NCBI RefSeq assembly: GCF_000384035.1
Contig: NZ_KB913024.1
Location: forward strand, 4,169,351-4,233,350
DNA: 64,000 bases
DNA from: Actinopolyspora mortivallis DSM 44261
Lineage (GTDB): Bacteria; Actinomycetota; Actinomycetes; Mycobacteriales; Pseudonocardiaceae
Direction of reading: 5' to 3'
The notes under the pieces: generated by a model
Databases searched by the model: none
Told to the model about the DNA's origin: nothing
Seen by the model: the letters and a program-made list of their open reading frames with translations, nothing else
Translations under genes and position numbers: made by a program
Shown: positions 43,875-52,344 of the stretch, one piece after another
How the letters are laid out: each line of letters opens with the position of its first letter
Position numbering within the stretch: the first letter of the stretch is position 1

Positions 43875-43939
43875 TACGCACCGAGGATAGCGGGAACACG
43901 ATCAGGTGACGAGATGTTGGGGAGTCTCTCCCGCTCCGG

Positions 43940-44793
43940 TCACTGGCCGAGGGTGAGCAGCGCGGACCGCTCGTGTTTCACGGCTCGGATCTGCGCTCGG
44001 CCCCACGAGTCGGACCGTCCGAACTGCTCACCGAGTGCTTTTCCGCTGATTACCTGGCCGGAGCGGACCAACTCGCGGGCCGCTTCCCGCGGGTCGCCGG
44101 TCTCGGTTTCCGGAACGTCCAAAGTAAGTTCCGTTCCCGCCGTTTCCGGAACGGGATCGGGTGCCGTGGGCTCCGGAACGAGCGGGCTGTGTTGCGCTTC
44201 CGCGTTCGTTTCCGGAAGCGGTTCCGCTTCGGCCGGAACGGGGTCGGACCGTACTGCTTCGGCCGGTATCTTCGACGGCTGCTCGTCCAGTGGCGTTTCG
44301 GGGGCGGCTTCCGCCGGTTCCGACTGGACTTCCGGCGCGTGCTCGCGTGTCGCACGTATTCGCATGAGCTGTTCCGCCGCCAGGGCGGGCGCGACGGCTG
44401 GCCATGCGGCCACGATCGCCGAGAGTTCACCCGGCACCGGTTCGCCTTCGGTCGGCAGGAACGGCACCGCGGCATTGGCCGCTACCGAGACCGCCAGCCC
44501 CGTCGCCAGCGACAGCATCGTCATTCCGGGGACCGGCTTGCCGTGTTGTGTGGCTCGCCAGGCCGCGCAGGACGAAGCGATAGCCCGTCCACCGACAACG
44601 GCAGTAACCACGCCCGCCAGGTTTCACCGGCCACCAGGGCCACGTCCCGCATGTGGCAGTAGGACACCACGGCGGCCACAGCGGCCACCATGGCCACACC
44701 GAGGGTGGGTATCGCGTCGGCCACGCGGCCCGAGCCGCGGGTCATGAGGGAGGGAACGCGTTCCCGCTCGGTCGGAGCGCTATCGTTGCTCAT
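43940..44793 (-). pseudogene. DUF2637 mobile-element protein, frameshifted
   Basis: Two frames together give a DUF2637 protein. The upstream frame (to 44793) holds the N-terminal membrane spans and ends WLLPLSVDGL. The downstream frame continues with IASSCAAW and the spans LATGLAVSVAANAAVPFLP, then an acidic/Pro-rich tail and C-terminal HTH-like segment. A single missing base near 44580 breaks the family motif VDGLIVASS. DUF2637 proteins occur on actinobacterial conjugative elements, often near spd genes. Sequencing error cannot be excluded. Confidence 0.75.
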
Positions 44794-45032
44794 GGGTCGG
44801 AACTCGCTTTCCGATCAAGGCCCCGACCGGTGGTGGAGTCACACCGTCCGGGGCCGCCTTATTGTCCGGAGAAAGACGCTCTATCGCGCCCGTGTTGAAC
44901 AACCGTGTGTTAACGGCAGGATCGAATACGTCCGATACCGGGCGAACGGATACGGACAATCATTAGGGCTGTTAGCTGCAAGTATGACTCCCCGTGGATC
45001 TATTCGGATTCCTGCGAATCTTCGTCGGGAGA
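44794..45032. other. Intergenic region of the first island element, no gene seen
   Basis: About 240 bp between the DUF2637 gene and the second att copy. It contains an A+T-richer stretch with GGATACGGAC-like repeats that could hold promoters for the leftward genes. No coding frame is convincing. Confidence 0.5.
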
Positions 45033-45077
45033 ACTTTTACTCCATGGGTTCAGGGTTCGAGTCCCTGGCGGCCCACC
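45033..45077 (+). other. Second copy of the tRNA-Lys 3' end (internal att)
   Basis: 45 bp that match tRNA-Lys positions 39346-39390 with two substitutions in the anticodon arm; 45046-45077 is identical. The following GAACACCCAGGTCAGAGC is shared with the third copy at 48281. Confidence 0.85.
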
Positions 45078-45623
45078 GAACACCCAGGTCAGAGCGCTGC
45101 GGAATGATCATATCAAGATCACCGCCGCACTTTACCCACACAGAACCACTCTGACTCGCTATCGAAGACCGTTTCCGGCACTATGGTCGCGTTTGTGGCG
45201 GCCGAGGCAGTGGAACGTTTGCTGAACAGATGAACGAGTCAGGCCACACGCGTACTCCCAGTGTTCGTGTGTGTAGAGTTTCCTCTCTTCATCAAGGGGC
45301 CGCCGAGGAAGCTCAGCCGCACGCACACCGGTTCGACCTGACACCGGGGCCGGTCGGGCACCTGTTCCCGCGAAATCCGGTCCCGCCAGGGACGCCCTCA
45401 CCCGGCCACTTCCTACGCCCATGCCACCGCGCCAGTGACGTAGCCACACACCCGGTAGGGCTCGTTCGAACAGCCATGCGGACACACTATTTGGGGCACA
45501 TCCGGAGCACACACCACCGATCAGTGACGACAACCCGCAACCAAGCAACACGGTGACCAGCGATCAGGATCTACCGCCCCTAGTGGGCAAATCGACCGGA
45601 CCGCTTTTGTCAAGCTGCAGCCT
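45078..45623. other. Left part of the second island element, no clear gene
   Basis: About 550 bp. Frames at 45159-45551 and 45230-45556 were considered and rejected. The sequence is compositionally mixed and may contain remnants of an older element. Confidence 0.5.
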
Positions 45624-45707
45624 ATGACCATCAACGGGCGGGTTTCCACGTGCTGTAACGTTTTCACCGCAACCAACGATCACCAATCGATCGCACTGGA
45701 GGCTATA

Positions 45708-46403
45708 GTGGCAGGGTTCAAGCGTTACACATCCGGACAATGTCCTTACTGCGATGAGCCAATTGGGTTCGAGGTCCTTTGGTCAGATATTAAGGTTCAA
45801 AACTCAGATGGACGATCCCTTGCTTGGGCAGCAATGGCTTGCCCAGCCTGTGGACGAGTACACCTGAAGAAAATGTCCATTGAAGTGAGTTACGAATACA
45901 ATCAGAGTTTCCCGGGGGATAAAATCGACTCCTATGAGAACGTATCGCTTATTCGAACTTACCCGAGGTCGGATGATGACGTGACTGACATACAGCATCT
46001 CCCAAACGGTGTCGCAGAGTATCCTCAGAATTCCCGTCGAGTCCTTCGGGCGAAGGTCCCCAGCTCAGCAGCTGTGGAGTTGCGGAGGACTGTTGAAGCT
46101 GCAGCTGATCAATTCGATGTCAAAGGAATAAATCTTGTCAATCAAGTGCAAGAAATGATTAACCGAGGATTAATTACAAATCAATTCAGTAGTGCTCTAC
46201 ACCACGTCAGAAAAATCGGAAACCAAGGCGCACACGCAACTGATGCTAAGCTGACTCGCGAGGAAGTCGAACTTGCTGGACGGTTTGTTGAGTTGCTACT
46301 CCGCAACCTCTTTGAGGTGACGGGCGAGCTGAAACAGATCGAAGGCAAAAATAGCGACAATAATGACATCGATACGGACGTGGATACCAATACCCCGAGC
46401 TGA
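45708..46403 (+). CDS. DUF4145 protein with zinc-ribbon head
   Basis: A 231-residue protein. CPYC (Cys12, Cys15) and CPAC (Cys45, Cys48) form a zinc ribbon. The C-terminal DUF4145 domain (about 125-205) has the typical LRRTVEAA, GLITNQF, KIGNQGAHATDA segments. DUF4145 occurs as a fused or stand-alone module near restriction-modification and other phage-defence genes. The A+T content is clearly higher than in the flanking chromosome, so the gene is horizontally acquired. GTG 45708 follows GGAGG five bases upstream; ATG 45624 lacks a ribosome site. A hairpin follows. Confidence 0.8.
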   Translation: MAGFKRYTSGQCPYCDEPIGFEVLWSDIKVQNSDGRSLAWAAMACPACGRVHLKKMSIEVSYEYNQSFPGDKIDSYENVSLIRTYPRSDDDVTDIQHLPNGVAEYPQNSRRVLRAKVPSSAAVELRRTVEAAADQFDVKGINLVNQVQEMINRGLITNQFSSALHHVRKIGNQGAHATDAKLTREEVELAGRFVELLLRNLFEVTGELKQIEGKNSDNNDIDTDVDTNTPS

Positions 46404-46408
46404 ACACC

Positions 46409-46450
46409 ACCACGAATCCATTACCGATGCCTCAGTAGTGGGTTCGTGGT
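46409..46450 (+). terminator. Terminator hairpin after the DUF4145 gene
   Basis: A 12-bp stem (ACCACGAATCCA with its near-perfect complement, one G-T pair) and 18-nt loop lie directly after the stop codon. Confidence 0.7.
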
Positions 46451-46550
46451 AAGAGTCCCCCAGCCGGACAAACACACAACGCGAATAGGCCGGTTAGCCT
46501 GGTGTCAGCGCCGCCACGTAGCTGCGCAGTTCGATGTTTAGGAGGCCGAT

Positions 46551-46973
46551 GTGTCAGACCGTCCCACTATTCGGTTCCTGCCGGGAATTCCTGGCGGAAG
46601 CGCTGAGCCAGCCACCAATCCATATCCGGATACCGCACTCGACCTTATGAAAGTCATGCGGACGCACGGTGCAGATGTCGACTACTCTCACCCACCAGAG
46701 GATCGGGCGGACGTCGCTTACCGCAGCGCGGACGTGTGGCTTCCTGTCATGGCTTTTCTTGGTAGCTCTGGGTTGAGCGTCGGCCTGAATATCCTCGCTA
46801 GCTCGATTTATGACCTCTGGGTTCGTCACCGACAACCAGATCGACCCAATCCAAATTTACATATCGAACTTCAGTACAACGACGCGACCGGCGAGCGCCA
46901 AGTTCGACTCGACGGGAGTCCGGATCACGTTATCCAAGCCATTCGCGAAATGTCTGGAAATGCCGATGGATGA
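46551..46973 (+). CDS. Unknown island protein with one membrane segment
   Basis: A 140-residue protein. Residues about 62-92 (VWLPVMAFLGSSGLSVGLNI) form one hydrophobic segment. The N-terminal region may be cytoplasmic and the C-terminal tail a small beta domain. GTG start 46551 with AGGAGG five bases upstream. It overlaps the next gene by 8 nt and so is co-translated with it. No family is recognised. A+T-rich relative to the chromosome. Confidence 0.7.
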   Translation: MSDRPTIRFLPGIPGGSAEPATNPYPDTALDLMKVMRTHGADVDYSHPPEDRADVAYRSADVWLPVMAFLGSSGLSVGLNILASSIYDLWVRHRQPDRPNPNLHIELQYNDATGERQVRLDGSPDHVIQAIREMSGNADG

Positions 46974-47568
46974 GACACTCCACCAAGCAAAGCAAAGAAT
47001 CGGGAAATTTGTCGTCTCTCTCATTGAAAAGCGACCAACAGCGGACGATCTTGCAACATTGGTTGAGATCGCAAAAACGCTTCGTTCTATTATGGACCAC
47101 ACAGAGGAAGGCAGTTTATTTGACGAAGCGCATCGGCTTCTCGATACAGTCGGTCAACTGCTCCATGAGCACTTTCCCAAATCGCATTGTTCCCTCAACT
47201 ACGAGGATGGCGTATATCATCAGACATGCCCGGTCGACCTGGCACACAGACGATTCGGATTCAGCGTGGGATTCACAACTAAGAGCGCTGAATGCTCGAT
47301 ATGCGGCCTCGATCCACAGCTTTGTGATCACGTGCGAGGGTTCGAGTACGATGGCCAAAAGTGCTACCGGCGAATTATAGAGCTCGATCTGCATGAGGTT
47401 TCCTTGGTTGATCGCCCGAAGGATCCAAATGCTCGCATATGCACTATACCTGTCCCAATTAAGGATCTAAAGAGGGCACTCGGGGACTCTTTTCAACCCG
47501 GAGCACGGGTCGCGTGTAACAAGTGTCAGCACGGCTGTATGGGGCTCGTCTACCTCAATGTGGATTAG
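46966..47568 (+). CDS. Unknown Cys-rich island protein
   Basis: A 200-residue protein with at least nine cysteines. CSIC (110-113) with Cys120 and His122 looks like one zinc site, and Cys184, Cys187, Cys191 form another. A helical N-terminal 70 residues precede. The LHEVSLVDRPKDPNARI segment (142-158) resembles a motif of phage prohead-protease-like proteins, as far as I recall. ATG 46966 overlaps the preceding gene. Function unknown; a role with that partner is likely. Confidence 0.7.
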   Translation: MDETLHQAKQRIGKFVVSLIEKRPTADDLATLVEIAKTLRSIMDHTEEGSLFDEAHRLLDTVGQLLHEHFPKSHCSLNYEDGVYHQTCPVDLAHRRFGFSVGFTTKSAECSICGLDPQLCDHVRGFEYDGQKCYRRIIELDLHEVSLVDRPKDPNARICTIPVPIKDLKRALGDSFQPGARVACNKCQHGCMGLVYLNVD

Positions 47569-48242
47569 TCTGCGAGCGCTCGCGGGGCGGTTGGCACCGG
47601 CGGGCTCTAAACGGGCTCCGGTGAGCGGCAGTCGACGGCGTCGAGCATTGGCCAGCGGCGGCGGTCGTTTTGTAGCATTTTCGCAGTTCAATGCAGCCTT
47701 TGTGTGTTGTGTGACGTTCTGAGCGGTAGGTTTGGTGAGCGCCATACACCAGTGGCAGCAGCCCCACCACTTTACCCCCACGAATCAACGACAAACGTCC
47801 ACTGCTACCACCATGTAACAAGTCCCCGTCTACGCTCTCCGCCCCAGCGCACGCCAAGGAGTGAGCAACGACGACAGACGACGCGAAGGACCGTCCCCTA
47901 ATCTCTAGCTAGCAGTGAGGCCCCTCCCTCATTCGCCGTTGGATGATGGCGGCCAATCCGGGGCGTCAAGAGAGTCCTACGGTTCCGTAGCCAACGCTGC
48001 ATGGGTCCGTGGTTGGGTGCTCTTGACTCCCCGGCTTGTCCGCTGGAAGCGGCTGGGTGTCGGATGAGGGAGGGGAGTGGATCGCTCTTGCGTCGCCTGT
48101 CGCTGTATCCCCCTTTTATCCCCACGAAACGATGTCAGAGGACCGCAAGCGACGGTCAGTGACAGCCGTTTGCTTGTGCAATCGACGCAGGCAGTCGGGG
48201 CTACTGGCAACCAACGCCAGACACCGCCAAGTGTCGCCTCAG
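47569..48242. other. Right part of the second island element, no clear gene
   Basis: About 670 bp without a convincing gene. Several short frames are present on both strands but none shows a family or good start site. It ends at the third tRNA-Lys-like att copy. Confidence 0.5.
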
Positions 48243-48280
48243 AATCCACGGGTTCAGGGTTCGAGTCCCTGGCGCCCACC
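48243..48280 (+). other. Third copy of the tRNA-Lys 3' end (attR-like)
   Basis: AATCCACGGGTTCAGGGTTC and the following bases match tRNA-Lys 39352-39390 with one missing G near the acceptor. The sequence after it (GAACACCCAGGTCAGAGC) is also found after the second copy. Confidence 0.8.
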
Positions 48281-48627
48281 GAACACCCAGGTCAGAGCTT
48301 CGCAGGGTAGTCAGATCAAGGGCGGCTCCTCCGCCCACACGTCCACCGGCGGGGCCGGGCACCGTGGTCGGTCGGGCAGTCAAGCACGAACAGGGTGGCG
48401 AAGACCCAGCCGAGGGCCATGAATGGGTATCGGCTGAGCCAAAGGACTTGGCTCCGGTTGGTGGTGGCGATCTCGCGGCGTTGTCCGCCTCCGGTTTTTC
48501 GGTAGCGGTAGGGCGCTGTTCCAGCGGAGACTCTTTTCGCCGGTGCTCTCCGGTACTGCTCACCGCTCGTTTCCGGGTTTTCCGGACACGGCCGCCACCC
48601 GCGCCACGGTGACGACGTCGAGTGCCG
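48281..48627. other. Intergenic region, no clear gene
   Basis: About 350 bp. A rightward frame (48364-48612) and leftward antisense frames were considered and rejected. Confidence 0.45.
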
Positions 48628-49359
48628 TCACTCGGTACGCAAACGGTGTATCGTTCGCCGGATGTACCAGCCGTTCCAGCCGACGAGTCCGACGAGAGTG
48701 CCCACCAACATCGCTTCGGAGACCGCGACCATGACATCGACTGTGAGCAGGTAAACCAGTGGTATCCGTAGCAGCGCCTCGGCCAGCAGACCGATACCCC
48801 ACACCAGGGCGCTGAGTCGGAAACCGTGCCGGGCCGCCGGCCACTTGTCGTACATGTCGGCGAGCGCTTCGGCGTTGTGCGGTTGCCAGCTCTGGAGGGC
48901 CGCGAGGGTCAGGGGGTATCGGAGGGCCGTGGTCACCAGGAATGTCAGCCCCACCACCCCCGTGGTGGCCGATTCCTTGAGCAGTAGGAAGCGGACGTCG
49001 CCGCCGACCACGGCGAACAGCACGCCGAGACCGAACACCATGACCATGACCAACGCGAACGCGTTGAGCCTGCGGTCACGCACCGCGACCCAGACGACCC
49101 GCAAGGCCGCGACAGCGGCTCCCCCGAGCAGTGCCACCCACTCGGTACTGCCGAGAAGCCGCAGGCCGTAATAGCCGAGTAGCGACAGACCGACGTCCCA
49201 GAGCAGACCGACGAACATCCTCACCCGTCCGGTGGAGGCCAGCAGCAGCTGGCGCGGGTCCGGGTGGGCCTGCCCCGAGTTGTCCTCGTCCGTTTCGGAA
49301 TCGGGTTCGTTCGAGTGAGGTGTGGAGGAGCCCTCCTCGTTCCACGGTGCGGGGCTCAT
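48628..49359 (-). CDS. VC0807/DUF3159-like membrane protein
   Basis: A 243-residue integral membrane protein with six or more hydrophobic segments after a 40-residue acidic N-terminus. The pairing of VWVAVRDRRLNAFALVMVMV with FLLLKESATTGVVGLTFLV is characteristic of the VC0807-like family. Function unknown. ATG 49359 is preferred over TTG 49374. First clearly chromosomal gene after the island. Confidence 0.78.
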   Translation of the reverse strand: MSPAPWNEEGSSTPHSNEPDSETDEDNSGQAHPDPRQLLLASTGRVRMFVGLLWDVGLSLLGYYGLRLLGSTEWVALLGGAAVAALRVVWVAVRDRRLNAFALVMVMVFGLGVLFAVVGGDVRFLLLKESATTGVVGLTFLVTTALRYPLTLAALQSWQPHNAEALADMYDKWPAARHGFRLSALVWGIGLLAEALLRIPLVYLLTVDVMVAVSEAMLVGTLVGLVGWNGWYIRRTIHRLRTE

Positions 49360-49671
49360 AGCGGACTGCCCCAATCTTCGGTGGGCGGGAGTACACGCCG
49401 GAAGCTACGCGCGGTCATCATGCGGTCGCTTTTCGAGGTGGGCAATCCGGGGTGGCTCGGCTGCTTGGCGGCTCGACCTGTCTCGTCGTGGTGCTGTCGC
49501 GGTGTGTTCTTCGATAGGCGTCGGGGCTGACTCCGCAGTGACGGGCCGAACCGAGGAGTACGGGGAGCATGTTTCCGGCCATGGGTCATGACTGTGAAGG
49601 TGGTGTCGACAGCCGGACCGCTGGCCTGGCCTGCCGCTCGTTCTCTCGTGTGCGGCATGTTCCGGGGCTGG
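49360..49671. other. Intergenic region, no gene seen
   Basis: About 310 bp between the VC0807-like gene and the TetR regulator. Nothing supported. Confidence 0.5.
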
Positions 49672-50307
49672 TCACTCGTCCTCGGGGTCCTCGGAGCCGG
49701 GAGCCAGCATCCGGTGCAGCAGACCCAGTTGCGCCCGTGCGATCCGTTCGCGCTGCTCCGCCGGGTACTCGTGCAGGTGGTGCAGTGACCAGTCGTCCAG
49801 ACTCCGCAGCACGGCGAAGACGAGCGAGGCCTGCAACGAACTCGGCAGGTCGTCCCGAACCTCGCCGCACTCCCGCCCGATCCGCAGTGCCTCGTCGAGC
49901 CAGTTTCGCACCGACGCCGTCGCCTCGCGCAGTGCCGGGCTGTGTTCGACGGAGAGTTCGGGGGAGTGGAACAGCTTTCCCGCCTCGGCGAACCAGCTTT
50001 CCCGCCCGGCGGATTCCAGCAGCTCGGTGACGAGTCGGGTGAGGTGTTCCCAGAAGTGGGGACCGGCCAGCTCGTGGGGAGCGGGAATGTCGATCTTCCG
50101 TCCAAGCTCCCGCATCGCTTCGGTGACCACCGTCTCGAACAGCGCCTCCTTCGAGCCGAAGAAGTGGTAGAAGGAGCTTTTGCTCATTCCGCAGGCCCGG
50201 ATGATCGTGTTCAGCGACGCGTGCTCGTATCCCTTTCGGGCGAACTCTCGGGTGGCCGTCTCCAGTATCTGTTCGCGTCGCCGGGGGGGCGGATCGTGCG
50301 GTGCCAT
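49672..50307 (-). CDS. TetR-family regulator
   Basis: A 211-residue TetR repressor. The HTH region reads REQILETATREFARKGYE and then GMSKSSFYHFFGSKEALF. The ligand domain is not identified. It is divergently transcribed from a FAD monooxygenase gene, and two matching operators lie between them. The -10 TAGGGT is 6 nt before the ATG, so its mRNA is probably leaderless, and one operator overlaps the upstream edge of this promoter. Probably represses both genes. Confidence 0.9.
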   Translation of the reverse strand: MAPHDPPPRRREQILETATREFARKGYEHASLNTIIRACGMSKSSFYHFFGSKEALFETVVTEAMRELGRKIDIPAPHELAGPHFWEHLTRLVTELLESAGRESWFAEAGKLFHSPELSVEHSPALREATASVRNWLDEALRIGRECGEVRDDLPSSLQASLVFAVLRSLDDWSLHHLHEYPAEQRERIARAQLGLLHRMLAPGSEDPEDE

Positions 50308-50313
50308 ACCGGC

Positions 50314-50319
50314 ACCCTA
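50314..50319 (-). promoter_or_regulatory. Leaderless -10 box of the TetR gene
   Basis: TAGGGT on the minus strand lies 6 nt before the ATG at 50307. Confidence 0.55.
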
Positions 50320-50325
50320 AAGGGT

Positions 50326-50376
50326 TGGACCAGCTGGTACAAACACTGCTAGCGTGGTTGTGGACCAGCTGGTCCA
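50326..50376. promoter_or_regulatory. Two TetR operators
   Basis: A perfect 16-bp palindrome TGGACCAGCTGGTCCA at 50361-50376 and a near-perfect copy (last bases TACA) at 50326-50341, spaced 35 bp. They sit between the divergent TetR and monooxygenase genes. Confidence 0.8.
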
Positions 50377-50400
50377 CACGAGGTGCGGAGGTCAGCAGCG

Positions 50401-51618
50401 ATGTTCATCCCCACAGACGTCCCCGAACAGCTCGCCGCCGTCGGTAAGCACGAACCACGAATACTGATCGTCGGCGCCGGGGTAGCAGGGCTGACTCTGG
50501 CGCGTTCGTTGCGGAACCGGGGACTGCGGCCGGTGCTCGTCGAACGGGCGGAACAACGTCAGGAATCCGGATACATGCTCGGGTTGATGCCCTTCGTTGA
50601 TTCCGTGATCGGCGAACTCGACCTCGAACGGGAGTATCTCGAACGGAGTGTGCCCGTACGTCGTTACCGGTTGTGCTCTTCCACCGGGGCTCCACTCCGG
50701 GAGTACTCCGTGGACGCCGTGCTGGGGGAGTTCGGCCACTACCGGGGCATCGAACGGGGCGGACTGCTCGAACTGCTGGCCACCGGTGGTGTTCCGGTGG
50801 CATGGCGAACCACTCCCCACCGGATCGACCAGCACGGACAGCGCGTTCGGGTCGGTCTGACCGGGGACGGAATCGACTTCGAGGCGGAGTTCGACGCCGT
50901 GGTCGCCGCCGACGGGACACACTCCGCGACCAGGAGCCTGGTCCTCGCCCCCGAGCGGGTGCGCACCTGTGACACCGCCTGGGGCGGTTGGGTGACGTGG
51001 GCGGATCCCGACGACCTCCCCGACGTCTACCAGGAGATCTGGGGGCCGGGATGTTTCGTCGGGCTCTATCCCGTGCCGGGCAGGCTCGGTGTGTTCGTCG
51101 GAGGTCCCCGTACGGACACCAGGCGGGGACCGAGTGCCTTCGCCGAGCTGGTGCGCGACCGACTGCGCATCGTCGACACGCGTTGTTCGCACGCGCTCAC
51201 CACCCTGGCCGCCGCTTCCGAGAGCCATTACTGGAAGCTCTCCGACGTGCGGTGCGCGAGGTGGACCGTCGGGCGCGTCGCCCTGCTGGGAGACGCCGCG
51301 GCCGGTTTCCTGCCCACCGCCGGGGTGGGCGCGGCCATGGCGGTCGAGTCCGCCGGGGCCCTGGCACGGCGGCTCGCCAGGGCGGACAGCACCGGGATCA
51401 CCGAGGCGTTACGGGACTACGAACGCGTGCAGCGTCCCCGTGTCGAGTCGGCACAGCGCAACTCGCGGCAGCTGGCCACCCTGATGCTTCGCCGTGGCAG
51501 GACGGTGTCCCGAGCCCGGGACTTCGCCGCCGCGCTGGCGGGGATGAACACGGCGTTCGGTCCGATCCGCAAGCTGCTCGCACGACGTGATCGGGACGAG
51601 CCCGCACCGGTCCGGTGA
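50401..51618 (+). CDS. FAD-dependent monooxygenase
   Basis: A 405-residue flavoprotein of the PHBH-like aromatic hydroxylase class. The Rossmann glycine motif is VGAGVAGLTLARSLRNRG near the N-terminus (about 22-38). A second FAD segment GDAAAGFLPTAGVGAAMAVES is present around residue 298. Such enzymes oxidise aromatic or polyketide-like substrates; the real one is unknown. ATG 50401 has GGAGG nine bases upstream. Its expression is probably controlled by the divergent TetR regulator, so a small aromatic inducer is plausible. Confidence 0.88.
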   Translation: MFIPTDVPEQLAAVGKHEPRILIVGAGVAGLTLARSLRNRGLRPVLVERAEQRQESGYMLGLMPFVDSVIGELDLEREYLERSVPVRRYRLCSSTGAPLREYSVDAVLGEFGHYRGIERGGLLELLATGGVPVAWRTTPHRIDQHGQRVRVGLTGDGIDFEAEFDAVVAADGTHSATRSLVLAPERVRTCDTAWGGWVTWADPDDLPDVYQEIWGPGCFVGLYPVPGRLGVFVGGPRTDTRRGPSAFAELVRDRLRIVDTRCSHALTTLAAASESHYWKLSDVRCARWTVGRVALLGDAAAGFLPTAGVGAAMAVESAGALARRLARADSTGITEALRDYERVQRPRVESAQRNSRQLATLMLRRGRTVSRARDFAAALAGMNTAFGPIRKLLARRDRDEPAPVR

Positions 51619-51888
51619 ACGACCGTCATCCGTTTCGGGGCGGTTGTCCCACGGTGCGTCCGCGCGTTCTCGTGGCCGCCACGGGGTCGGATCCGTCGCC
51701 GCCGGTGTCGGTTCCTCGTGCTCCGGGAAACGAGCGGTTCTGAGTGTTTTCCCGGAGTACTCGCCGTACGAGTACCGATGCCGGTGTTCGTACCGGGTGA
51801 TGGGATGGACCCGAACGTCATTCACACGATCGGGTGTAGTTCGTGTGGGTGGGCAGGATCGGTCCCGAGACGCGGACGGGAGAAGCCG

Positions 51889-52344
51889 GTGCGGGAACGC
51901 AACGCAGGATCCGGCGGAAGGAACCGGAACGGCGGACACGGCAGGCCCGTGTCCGAGGGGGTCTGGACCGGGCTGGCGTTGTTCGCCGGCTGGTACCTGG
52001 CGGCTCCCTATCTCGACGAGTACCTGGGCTGGTACTGGCCCTGGATACTGCTGGTCGCGGTTCCGGTTCTCCTGTTCGGACTGGGCGGGCGCCCGGGCAG
52101 GAGGAACCGGAACCGCTCGGGGAGAACCGGGACGGCACGCACGCGAGCCACCCCGCAACGCCGCCGTTCCCCGGACTCGGCCAGCAAGAGCGGTTCCGGT
52201 CACCGGGCTCACCGGAGCACGGGCTCCTCCGTCCGGCGGGCGGCACCGGTGGCCAGGCGCAGTGCCACCACGGTCGCGGCGAACAGCACCAGGGCACCGA
52301 GCAGGCCCAGAAGACCACTGCCGGTGAGCCCGAGCACCAGGTAA
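51889..52344 (+). CDS. Small two-span membrane protein (overlaps nhaC tail)
   Basis: A probable 151-residue protein starting GTG 51889 with GGGAG upstream. Basic N-terminus, hydrophobic run at about 28-64 (GLALFAGWYLAAPYL, then WPWILLVAVPVLLFGLGG) and a long Arg/Ser-rich tail that overlaps the convergent nhaC gene by 136 nt. The tail overlap lowers confidence. No family. Confidence 0.4.
   Translation: MRERNAGSGGRNRNGGHGRPVSEGVWTGLALFAGWYLAAPYLDEYLGWYWPWILLVAVPVLLFGLGGRPGRRNRNRSGRTGTARTRATPQRRRSPDSASKSGSGHRAHRSTGSSVRRAAPVARRSATTVAANSTRAPSRPRRPLPVSPSTR

Noticed and set aside
45159..45551. Minus-strand frame of 130 codons in the second island element
   Set aside because: No family and no ribosome site; overlaps another equally unsupported frame on the other strand.
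47977..48279. Minus-strand frame starting GARDSNPEPVDSE
   Set aside because: Again a reading of the tRNA-like att repeat, not a gene.
48201..48737. Minus-strand frame containing APGTRTLNPW
   Set aside because: That peptide is the translation of tRNA-Lys-like repeat DNA, a known artefact near attachment sites.
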